From assembly GCA_013396755.1 (NCBI GenBank), contig VWZF01002437.1, forward strand, positions 682,001-746,000: 64,000 nt of DNA, in the 5' to 3' direction. Origin of the DNA: Sclerurus mexicanus. Lineage: Eukaryota > Chordata > Aves > Passeriformes > Furnariidae. Made by a program: the position numbers and the translations under genes. Under the pieces are notes generated by a model that was given only the letters and a program-made list of their open reading frames with translations, made no database searches and had not been told where the DNA came from. Below are positions 21,501 to 27,194 of the stretch, in pieces (positions within the stretch are counted from its first letter, which is position 1; each line of letters opens with the position of its first letter).

Positions 21501-24179
21501 AGGAGTTAAAATATTGAGGGTTTTTTTTGTGTGTGTTTTTTTATTTTGGTTTGGTTTTGGGAGGTTTTTTTGTGGGGTTGTTTTTGGTTTTTTACTCTTT
21601 GTGTTGCTCTGTAGGCCAGTGGTTGTGGCTAGATAATGCTGTACTAGACTTTGTTAACTGGGAGGAGAAAGAGTTCACTGTGGATCATCAGTGCGTTGAA
21701 ATATCTGCAATAGCTGGTTATTGGGACAACAGCGATTGCTCTTCCGAAAAAGGATTTATCTGCAAAAAACCCAAAGGTGAGTCCTCAGTGAGTCAGCCCG
21801 TTAGCGACAATCTGTTTACTAGTAAGTGTTACAGCCCTCCACCTCATGTCTGGAAGTAATTTCTGGCAGTTTTGTCTGGCATATCTCACTTCTCTAACCA
21901 CTTGTAGTTGCCTGTTTTTACAGACTGTAGACTGTTCACATCACTGTCTGCACTCACATGGGAACAGGCTGGAGCTTAGGTTGAGAATGAAACTTTCAGA
22001 AACTTTTGAGTACCTAACACAGGCCTTGATATGGCATCTCTCAAACACTTTTGCAAGGGTATGACTTTTCCAGGAACTAAGTATTGTAACAGTTATTATA
22101 CCCTTGCAGGGAGAAATCAATGTGAATAATCAATTTTCCTCTTCAAGCTTGTTATTCTCAAAAACTATATGACTGCCCAATGTCACAGACTGGTTTCATG
22201 TTGGCCCTGTTCAACAACCTATGAGTAAGGTTAAATAGGTAGTAATACCTCAGGGATATTAAAAGGTCTTCTGTACTGCAATAATAATATAAGGAATACT
22301 TCCCTTCTAAATGAAAACTTCAAGTGATTACAGAAGCTGTCTTGTCAGCATTTCTGAAAAATTTCACACAATACTCTATGTGCCTGACTAATACTCCAGA
22401 GGTTAAAAAAATACATGTAGTATTCCCAAGCAGAGATACAAAGGAAGTAATTGTCTGAAGGAAAGCACTAGCATTCTCTTCTTTTAAGTTAGGTGTTAAA
22501 AATCAATCTATCTTACCTAAAAAATGGTAGGTTAACATTTTTAAACATTTTTTTTCTTTTGTAGTAGCTGTGAGATCAGGTTTAATTTCCCAGCTTTTGC
22601 ATTGTGTTGCCTCCAGTAAATAATGGGGAACATCTCTGTCCCATGCTGAAAACCTCATTTCCTGTGTAAAGGCAGTTTTAAGATTCCTTTATTTGGATGG
22701 AAAGGTGAAAGGACCTGATTTCAATACTAAAGACATCTCAAGACACAGTAGTTCTTGGAAACATGATTGAAAATTTTGGGTTAGCATTTAGTAATTTTTC
22801 AATGCAGTTCTAAATTAGAAAAACGAATTGAAAGGTAGCTAAGAAACAGTCATCTCTCATGCACTGTTAATTTCTGTGTTTAAATCTGTTTATGGCAGTA
22901 AATCAGTTAATCCCTATTAAATATTTACTAAAAACATCCAAATTGTGTTCTGTCCTTCATAATACTAAAATAATAAGGAAGCTCTAAAATCCATCAATCG
23001 AACGATGAGGTGCAGAATCCTTCTGGACACGCAGATATTCTTAAAATGTGCTATGTAAAATTAATCAATGTAAGAGTGGTACATCATGTTCTTAGTACAT
23101 AAAAATTAATATTTCAGCAAAAATAGGAAAAGGCATTTTTGAATGAACATAGAAAAGAGTATTTGAATGTTGGAAGATATAAAAGCAATATAAAGTTAGC
23201 AGTATAAGCAGACACATGTATGTTACTAATGCAATGGTGTAGTTTAGGGGTTTTCGTTCCTGTGCTATTTTACCAAAACAGTCACACTTATGGATTCTAA
23301 TAAAATGTCATATCATTTCTCTCTGATATTCTTTGAAGTTGAGCCAAGTGGGAGTCCTACAGAGCAAAAAGGTAAGAGCTTTCATAAGAAAATTAACAAA
23401 AATCTGAGGACAAGAAGAACTTATAAGGAGTTTTCCCAAATCACCCTCTTTTAGAGAACAAGTCCTACTGACAGTGACTGGGATGCATGGTTATCAGTCA
23501 GGGAATTCTGTGATGCCTTTTACATTCAGAAGAGCCCTCACAGGTTCTTAGTCAACTGCACTGCTGCAGGGCTAAGCCTGAGCTGACAAGCTCAGCAGTG
23601 ACCCAGCTTGTGACTAACTGAGGACAGCTACAGAGTGCTTTAAGTAGGCTGTTGGAAACTCTGTACATGTATATGCAGATTTCTTCCATAGGTATTATTG
23701 TAAATAATGTAACAAAAATATTGTAAAACTCATTTCCAAATAATTAGTATCCCATATCCATCGAAAGCATACATTTTCATTAAATTCTTACAAGCATCCA
23801 CTGCATACATTTTATTTCACTCTAATCCAGATCCGCTAAAACCGTGTTAGCTTTAGGAACAGAGACCTGGCTACTGATCAGCAACAATTCAGGGATCAGA
23901 TTTACAGCCTTCAAGTTCAGGCAGGAGAGCCCATCTTCTCCATGTTTTTCATGTTTTATGTGGAATAAAAATTGCTATGATTTCTCACAGTTATATGTAT
24001 TCATTTCAGGCAAGAAAAAGAATGATGAGACTCACTTACCTGTTCATGTCTCTTTTTGGCTGCTCATTTTCTTGGCTATTTTAATTCTTCTTGGAGCTGG
24101 CATGTCAGCCTATTTCTACAAAAGAAAACGACAAAACCAACTATCAACAGCTTCTGGCAATGAAACACTATTAAAATGA
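382..24179 (+). CDS. MRC1L: Gene 1: macrophage mannose receptor 1-like protein (3' part, 23 exons, CTLD2 to stop)
   Basis: This is an endocytic type I membrane lectin of the mannose receptor family, expected on macrophages and related cells. The 23 exons found sum to 3053 nt and encode 1016 complete residues after the first split codon, all in one frame. Domain order is the end of CTLD2, CTLD3, CTLD4, a short linker, CTLD5 to CTLD8, a linker, one membrane segment (around VSFWLLIFLAILILLGAGMS) and a tail of about 20 residues. Exon sizes and phases match gene 2 exon by exon. The signal peptide, FNII, CTLD1 and first CTLD2 exon lie upstream of the window. CTLD4 has lost the calcium/sugar motifs (DSPRN for EPN, WSL for WND), while CTLD5 keeps EPN and WND, so CTLD5 is the likely mannose-binding domain. 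The short, basic, nearly tyrosine-free tail differs from mammalian MRC1. Family identity is certain; which MRC1L paralogue it is remains unassigned. Confidence 0.93.
1148..1261 (+). CDS. MRC1L: Gene 1 exon, end of CTLD2
   Basis: Flanked by ccacag and gtaagt; phase 0 at both ends. It encodes DGYWAD...CEKKAGYICKRK, the typical last strand of a CTLD with its closing cysteine, then a linker and the first cysteine of CTLD3 (AGCKK). Confidence 0.9.
1585..1700 (+). CDS. MRC1L: Gene 1 exon, start of CTLD3
   Basis: Flanked by gttacag and gtatga; phase 0 in, phase 2 out. It encodes GWRRYGTYCYFIGHIPATFS, then EAN..C and LTTVESR, matching the GW..YCY opening and EA...C helix of a CTLD. Confidence 0.9.
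1997..2145 (+). CDS. MRC1L: Gene 1 exon, middle of CTLD3
   Basis: Flanked by ttcacag and gtaggt; phase 2 in, phase 1 out. It encodes YEQAYLTSLVGLRPEKYFWL followed by GLSDVEDRGTF and THWDAGMPG, very close to human MRC1 CTLD3. Confidence 0.92.
2146..3559. other. Gene 1 intron, part before the CR1 fragment
   Basis: AT-rich to 2750, then more GC-rich sequence (2790-3430) with open frames of up to 141 codons that lack splice context or any family resemblance. Nothing else recognised. Confidence 0.5.
3560..4420 (+). mobile_element. Old CR1/L3-like LINE fragment, sense orientation
   Basis: In the 2.7-kb gene 1 intron between CTLD3 exons, a degraded but colinear match to the 3' part of CR1-type reverse transcriptase DNA can be read. 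Landmarks are a TTTGTAAAGG..ATCATG-like stretch at 3700, a CCAAAAAGCCTTT-like stretch near 3795, GTGAGGTGACAAAATTTGC near 4001 and the GGAAAAAA / GGTAGACA region to about 4400. No ORF survives. Based on recall of the CR1 consensus. Confidence 0.6.
4888..5087 (+). CDS. MRC1L: Gene 1 exon, end of CTLD3 and start of CTLD4
   Basis: Flanked by a pyrimidine tract plus tgaag and by gtaagt; phase 1 in, phase 0 out. It encodes GRTPGCVGMRTGTAAGLWHV, DCETKQKYICKQW, a proline/threonine-rich linker and CPEGWVSNNHRSSCFK, which opens CTLD4. Confidence 0.92.
5150..5430. repeat. Purine-rich tract with GGAA repeats
   Basis: A stretch of nearly 300 bp on the + strand rich in A and G (GGAAGGAAGGAAGG near 5151, then AGAGAAGAGAGA and AGAAAGAAAAG runs), within the gene 1 CTLD3-CTLD4 intron. 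Confidence 0.6.
6270..6388. repeat. T/TTGG low-complexity tract with an undetermined base
   Basis: Alternating poly-T and GGTTGGTT runs; the only N of the window is at 6328, so the length here may be unreliable. Similar shorter tracts occur at 17578-17640, 21518-21595, 37033-37110, 49428-49485 and 52470-52500. Confidence 0.85.
6554..6681 (+). CDS. MRC1L: Gene 1 exon, first half of CTLD4
   Basis: The start is set by homology and frame. After the AG at 6552-6553 the exon reads CFCRSNIKRKSWFEARDFC, in phase with the previous exon and aligned with FFVREGNQKKSWFEAEEFC of gene 2. A better-looking acceptor (tttttgcag, ending 6564) would shift the frame into a stop three codons later. Donor gtgagt, phase 2. 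Confidence 0.8.
7302..7389 (+). CDS. MRC1L: Gene 1 exon, middle of CTLD4
   Basis: Flanked by ttctcttag and gtgagt; phase 2 in, phase 0 out. It encodes SASRCSFQMVWLGIFSLNPD then EGFAWSDGSP, equivalent to the FWLGL...GFTWSDGSP stretch of mammalian CTLD4. Confidence 0.88.
7390..8615. other. Gene 1 intron within CTLD4, with an unidentified minus-strand open frame
   Basis: The minus strand is open from 8405 to 7953 (150 codons), the longest non-exonic frame in the window. It matches no family I recognise. Its 3' end reads into AAAAAAATAAATAAGG, which could be an old poly(A) tail. It may be a decayed insertion or chance. Confidence 0.25.
8616..8760 (+). CDS. MRC1L: Gene 1 exon, last third of CTLD4 (sugar site degenerate)
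   Basis: Flanked by ttctatag and gtaaat; phase 0 in, phase 1 out; same 145-nt length as the gene 2 exon. It encodes VRYTDWDDSPRNSGGHRSCG and ...KKWSLSVCEVQLDWFCQIKQ. The EPN motif is replaced by SPRN and WND by WSL, so calcium-dependent mannose binding by this CTLD is not expected. The cysteines are kept. Confidence 0.88.
9550..9585 (+). CDS. MRC1L: Gene 1 exon, 36-nt linker between CTLD4 and CTLD5
   Basis: A mini-exon between cttttgcag and gtaggt, phase 1 at both ends, encoding GVPLKSEPIDTY. Gene 2 has a 36-nt exon at the same place (TPLKPELDYKL), which supports this call. Confidence 0.85.
9703..9878 (+). CDS. MRC1L: Gene 1 exon, start of CTLD5
   Basis: Flanked by atcttccag and gtaaga; phase 1 in, phase 0 out. 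It encodes EYKTTADGWAIYEDKLYYIS and an EKAQEFC..N..ELAVV helix, matching DGWVIYKDYQYYFS of human MRC1 CTLD5. Confidence 0.92.
10387..10454 (+). CDS. MRC1L: Gene 1 exon, middle of CTLD5
   Basis: 68 nt between ctttag and gtaagt, phase 0 in and phase 2 out. It encodes DQYWSESTAYFIGLKVSLDK and KF, equal to human AYFIGLLISLDKKF. Confidence 0.9.
10455..11716. other. Gene 1 intron in CTLD5, nothing recognised
   Basis: AT-rich sequence without coding similarity or obvious repeats on either strand. The same holds for the introns 8761-9549, 11818-13189 (apart from a TG microsatellite) and 13327-14359. Confidence 0.5.
11717..11817 (+). CDS. MRC1L: Gene 1 exon, CTLD5 with intact EPN motif
   Basis: Flanked by cctttaag and gtaagt; phase 2 in, phase 1 out. 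It encodes SWIDGTPVTYVAWAPNEPNF then ANNEENCVVM. The EPN triad and the following glutamate, calcium and mannose ligands in C-type lectins, are present. Confidence 0.92.
12907..12927. repeat. Short TG microsatellite
   Basis: TATATGTGTGTGTGTATGTA in a gene 1 intron. Confidence 0.8.
13190..13326 (+). CDS. MRC1L: Gene 1 exon, end of CTLD5 (WND) and start of CTLD6
   Basis: Flanked by tattttcag and gtatgt; phase 1 in, phase 0 out. It encodes GLWNDINCGSSNKFICEKHN, a linker with an N-glycosylation site (NSS), and GGCPEGWVFFNSK. WND is intact and completes the calcium site of CTLD5. Confidence 0.92.
14360..14474 (+). CDS. MRC1L: Gene 1 exon, first part of CTLD6
   Basis: Flanked by tttttccag and gtacat; phase 0 in, phase 1 out. 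It encodes CFKVFSSNTTRKLMWYAARN followed by ACIDLGGNLATV.NEQVQ. Confidence 0.9.
14975..15171 (+). CDS. MRC1L: Gene 1 exon, middle of CTLD6
   Basis: Flanked by ccctccag and gtacag; phase 1 in, phase 0 out. It encodes AFFFYHLKDATIDVWIGMND, STFLWTDGSTVSYTNW and an acidic/tyrosine-rich loop. No EPN motif is present, as expected for this non-sugar-binding domain. Confidence 0.9.
15172..16313. other. Gene 1 intron in CTLD6, nothing recognised
   Basis: A small internal repeat GGTATATATTATAGAAGATATAGG-like sits near 15985-16012. No exon or mobile element was seen. The introns 16405-17756 and 17990-18798 are likewise unremarkable. Confidence 0.5.
16314..16404 (+). CDS. MRC1L: Gene 1 exon, end of CTLD6
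   Basis: Flanked by ctccttcag and gtgagt; phase 0 in, phase 1 out. It encodes TDCVFIMKSDGKWRDDNCDN and ERGYICQMNS, the closing strands and cysteines of CTLD6. Confidence 0.9.
17757..17989 (+). CDS. MRC1L: Gene 1 exon, first part of CTLD7
   Basis: Flanked by tcctccatag and gtaagt; phase 1 in, phase 0 out. A proline/threonine linker (TEPEAPTTKP) leads into FTPYGDSSYSIISLEMQWEE, then C.DKSAELASI and VWIGLNSNM. Confidence 0.9.
18799..18964 (+). CDS. MRC1L: Gene 1 exon, end of CTLD7
   Basis: Flanked by attctcag and gtaagc; phase 0 in, phase 1 out; 166 nt as in gene 2. It encodes TGSYYKWISNWKTRYTKWAA, then ACVYLDLDGTWKTASC and VCMISD. Confidence 0.92.
19066..19191. repeat. 63-bp tandem duplication
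   Basis: Two direct copies (19066-19128 and 19129-19191) of a unit starting TATGCTGC and ending GGATGATGAATG, differing at only a few positions. It sits in a gene 1 intron, about 100 bp before the CR1 fragment. Confidence 0.9.
19287..19742 (-). mobile_element. CR1 LINE 3' fragment, reverse orientation
   Basis: The + strand starts TAGAATATGCTAAGTCAGAA near 19297, continues GGGACCCATCAGG, GTCCAACTCCTGGCCC, CTGGGGAGCCTGCTCCAGTG and TCACTGGTCAC, and ends near GATGCTCTCTAATAG. This is the complement of the 3' end of an avian CR1. It is truncated at its 5' side, as usual for CR1, and lies in a gene 1 intron. Confidence 0.88.
20595..20609 (-). repeat. CR1-like 3' terminal octamer remnant
   Basis: ATCATAGAATCATAG is the complement of the ATTCTATG-type tandem octamer that ends CR1 elements. 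It has no recognisable body attached, so it may be a very short insertion or chance. Confidence 0.35.
20656..20808 (+). CDS. MRC1L: Gene 1 exon, first part of CTLD8
   Basis: Flanked by tctttag and gtgaga; phase 1 at both ends. It encodes a linker and CPEADELQAWIPYHDHCYYF, then WALASLECARS, very like human CTLD8. Confidence 0.92.
21247..21363 (+). CDS. MRC1L: Gene 1 exon, middle of CTLD8
   Basis: Flanked by ccttttag and gtaatg; phase 1 at both ends; 117 nt as in gene 2. It encodes GATLVSVENMDESDFLIRMI and GGFWIGLYRNVD. Confidence 0.92.
21615..21776 (+). CDS. MRC1L: Gene 1 exon, end of CTLD8
   Basis: Flanked by gctctgtag and gtgagt; phase 1 at both ends. It encodes GQWLWLDNAVLDFVNWEEKE, then QCVEISA..GYW.NSDCSS and GFICKKPK, the end of the lectin array. 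Confidence 0.92.
21777..23338. other. Gene 1 intron before the juxtamembrane linker, nothing recognised
   Basis: 1.56 kb of AT-rich sequence with no coding similarity. Its length matches the equivalent 1.8-kb intron of gene 2, but no shared sequence is obvious. Confidence 0.5.
23339..23371 (+). CDS. MRC1L: Gene 1 exon, 33-nt juxtamembrane linker
   Basis: A mini-exon VEPSGSPTEQK between ctttgaag and gtaaga, phase 1 at both ends. Gene 2 has a 30-nt counterpart at the same position. Support is from frame, splice sites and position only. Confidence 0.75.
24010..24179 (+). CDS. MRC1L: Gene 1 last exon, membrane segment and short tail
   Basis: Starts after tcatttcag in phase 1. It encodes GKKKNDETHLPVHV, a membrane helix (FWLLIFLAILILLGAG) and the tail YKRKRQNQLSTASGNETLLK, ending with TGA. 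The tail is less than half the length of the human MRC1 tail and lacks a FENTLY-type internalisation signal. Confidence 0.93.
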
Positions 24180-24574
24180 TGTGTCATTGACTGAAGAATT
24201 GGTGAGAACGGGTCCTGTGGCATGTACCAATTCAGGGGATTGAGTTACTTGCTGAAACTGGATGCATCTGTTAAAAGTCTCTAGTGAGACTCTTAAATGA
24301 GATCTAGTGTAATCTTAAATCCCTTTTCCCTTTTTGTACTAGCTGGCTCTGTTGTACCATGCATATTTAACAAAATCAGACTTATGGATTAACGTTATAA
24401 TTTTTGACAGTCAAGATGTCCTCAAGTGCCTTTGCAAAGACACAAGAGCAAACAAAAATTGTCAAAAGCAAATACATGGACTGAAAAAGGACTATGAAAG
24501 TCAACTAGTGAGCCTGAATTTCCAATTTAGAACTGTATTCCCGTGACATTGTGGACACTGAAAAGGACTCAGAA

Positions 24575-24580
24575 AATAAA
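24575..24580 (+). terminator. Poly(A) signal of gene 1
   Basis: AATAAA about 395 bp after the stop codon, the first canonical signal in the 3' flank. A T/G-rich stretch follows, as expected of a cleavage region. Further AATAAA copies at 24907-24925 belong to a simple repeat. Confidence 0.6.
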
Positions 24581-24906
24581 ACGTGTCTAACTTTGTTTCA
24601 AACTTGAACTCATTTCGCCCCACAAAACTCATATCATAAGACCAGCCCTTTTATTGTTCTTAATGGCTGCATCCTGTTACACTTATAAAACAGTGCTTCA
24701 TATGCCTATCTCAGATCACTTTGGGGTAGAAAACCTTACCGTTTTCATTTTCTGCCATGGAAAATACAGTTCATGCTAGCAAAGAATATTAAGCTCGGGG
24801 GTAGGTTGTAATCTTTTTTCAATCTGATATGGTTGTTTCTATTATGTTCATTAATATGAATCAAAATATTCTCACCCTTGCATTCTTGTCCCTTTATGTT
24901 AATGCT

Positions 24907-24925
24907 AATAAATAAATAAATAAAT
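24907..24925. repeat. ATAA microsatellite
   Basis: Four to five ATAA units downstream of gene 1. The AATAAA hexamers inside it are probably incidental. Confidence 0.8.
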
Positions 24926-26959
24926 GTTTTATTAGTCTAATTTTCAGCTTCGGCATTCCCTGTGAATCAAGGAAAGGGGAAGGGGAAGGGAGGTGCTCCT
25001 GTCAGCACAGTAACTCTTGTCAGTAACAAGGAAGGCTTCTCTCCCTGCCACTTTGAATTCAGCTTGAAAAAGAATCAACTTGCATCAGATTTTTAAATTT
25101 GAGAAAAAGGAACTGAAAACTAAGGAATGAAGCAGATGATTCTGTGCTAGGACTCTGCAACATGACTAAGTTTAAAGTGTCAGAAAAACAGTGAAAAGCA
25201 GTACATAGAGGCTTTTAAGTGAGCTGCAAATACAATTTAGACACTAAATACTTTATGGGAAAGAGTGCTTAGCAGATAGCCCTGAGAAAGAACCTGCCTT
25301 CCCCAGGCTGCACAGGATCTACTGGGCAAGCTGGAAAGTTTTGGGTTTTTTTAAAAAAAGTAGTGAAGTTTTTTAGTGTCTTTTCTAGGCACTGAACTCC
25401 TCTTTTCTTGGTGTAAATGCAGACAAAAATGTAGCACGCTGGTGAGAACAGGTCCAGTGTTATGCAGCACACAGGGTACTGACCCCAAAAAGTTTGTAAC
25501 CAGCTGGTCACGTGGAAGGAGCAGCTCTGAAGTGTTCCATTTCTGTTTTAGCCTACCCCAGTGTCTGGACTAAACTCCCCCATCACTGTAGCCCTGGGGG
25601 GAATCCTCACAAGCATCCATTTACAGGAGAAGGGGGAAAAACCTTAGGACCAGACTGAGGCTGACATTTTGTGAGGCACAGGAGGGAACTGGGCAGAAAT
25701 TGTGTCCTCCGAGTATTTTCCCTGGGGATCCCCTTTGTCAGAGCTATTTAATTTCAGATGTATCTGAAATATGGTTACACTAAGGTAACTCAGCTTCTCT
25801 TTGTCTCTCACCACACTGGTGTCTGTAACACTACTCAGCTTTATGACTTAGTGCTACTTTTGCAAACCTTCCTCACAGTAAGCCCTCCCTGGCTGTCACC
25901 TGCAAATAGAATAGGTATCATGAAACAATTTATTCGGTTCCTACTTTTATTGTAATGTAGACATTTTATTTCCAGAAAATGTTTTTTCTCTCGTACTACT
26001 TTCTACAGCCAAGTCAACAAATTTGTCCAGTTCTTGCAATAATTTTCCCCAATATCTTCAAAATAAAGGCAACATGTACAACATCTACAGTTCAGTTCCG
26101 ATATATGCCTCCCTACTGGCTATTTCACTTCTCATTTTTTTCAGTTTGGATATCACAACTTCTTTTAATTTCACTTATGTAAATGAACAGAAGGAACAGC
26201 AGGACTTATCTGCATGTGATCTTTTGCCAGTATGGCTTTGCAGAATAGTTGTACAAGAATTGCCATGCCAATATAAATCTTCAGATGAGCATTTGGTTCA
26301 CAGATTAAAAGGAGCTTTCCCAATTTCACTTGTGTTTGGCTTTGTCTTGGAACAGCCTCATTAGGAATTTCTCGGATCGATAAACACACCCTTTGGCTTG
26401 ATAAAAGTATTAAATTGTTCCACCAAAAGTTTCCCTTTTGTTACAGGGACATTTATCACTGGCCTACAGGTTGAAGGTCTTCATTTTTTTTTTGTCTTTG
26501 AGAAGCAGTTAAGAACAGCCCAGCCCCAAACCAGGATAAAAGCAATCAGTGTGACAGTGCAGAAAAAAAAAAGCAAATTTAGCCTCAAAGTCAGCAATAA
26601 CTCATAAAGCACCTAAAGTATTGCACATCCTGTAAAATTTGCTCTATTTCTTCCAGATATGTAGAGCTGTGACATTAACACAATGTACTGAACTACTGGG
26701 GTTTTGACTCCTTTTGTTTCTGAGATAGAAGGGTTAAATCAGGGACTGAGGTTTTTAATCAATGATGTTTCATTGTGGGTTTCTTGTTACTAATTCTCAA
26801 TTCTCTGTCCTGTGTAGCACCCCAGTAACTGTCCTGTGTATGATACTAGTAATGTCACAGAAGACAAATGTCACCACCTCTAGTTACAAGGCTGGAGACT
26901 TCAGTTCTGGAAGGGACTCTCTTCAAAGAGAGCAGTGTTTACAATGTGCCCTCCAGCTA

Positions 26960-27060
26960 TTTCAAAACACCATGTGACAGGACATTTCCGTATTTAGAGT
27001 ACAGAACTTTATCCATCAACCCCTCGGCACAGAGAAGGACCTGTTACTATTCTCACTGAG
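26960..27060 (+). promoter_or_regulatory. Probable proximal promoter of gene 2 (block shared with gene 3)
   Basis: A stretch starting TTTCAAAACACC, then CATGTGACAGGACATTTCC and TATTTAGAG, ending near CTGAGAAGGA, is repeated almost unchanged upstream of gene 3. CATGTGAC is an E-box of the MITF/TFE (M-box) type. TATTTAG, about 140 bp before the ATG, could serve as a TATA-like element. Promoter role is inferred from position and duplication. Confidence 0.5.
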
Positions 27061-27110
27061 AAGGATTTTTATTTATTGCCAATCTCATAGTCCAGCCGTT
27101 GGTTAGAAGA

Positions 27111-27137
27111 ATGAGAAGCAAGCTATATTTGCAATGA
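27111..27137 (+). other. Short upstream ORF overlapping the gene 2 start codon
   Basis: ATG at 27111, eight sense codons, and a TGA whose T and G are shared with the gene 2 ATG (ATGA overlap). If the transcript starts upstream of 27111 it could lower or reroute initiation. Confidence 0.4.
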
Positions 27138-27194
27138 GTTTCTCCAGATTCCTAGTTTTTCTTTCTCTCATGCATGGCTCATTACAGTCATCAG
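27134..27194 (+). CDS. MRC1L: Gene 2 exon 1, signal peptide
   Basis: ATG with G at -3, encoding MSFSRFLVFLSLMHGSLQSS plus one base, then donor gtaagt. The hydrophobic core FLVFLSLM fits a signal peptide, and length and phase match gene 3 exon 1. The earlier ATG at 27111 stops after eight codons. Confidence 0.85.

Larger units (their letters stand above)
24181..26959. other. Intergenic region between genes 1 and 2
   Basis: It holds the 3' UTR of gene 1, a small ATAA repeat and a GGGGAAGGGGAAGGG run near 24975. I see no further exons, tRNA or recognisable repeat; the open frames on either strand are short and look like chance. Confidence 0.6.
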
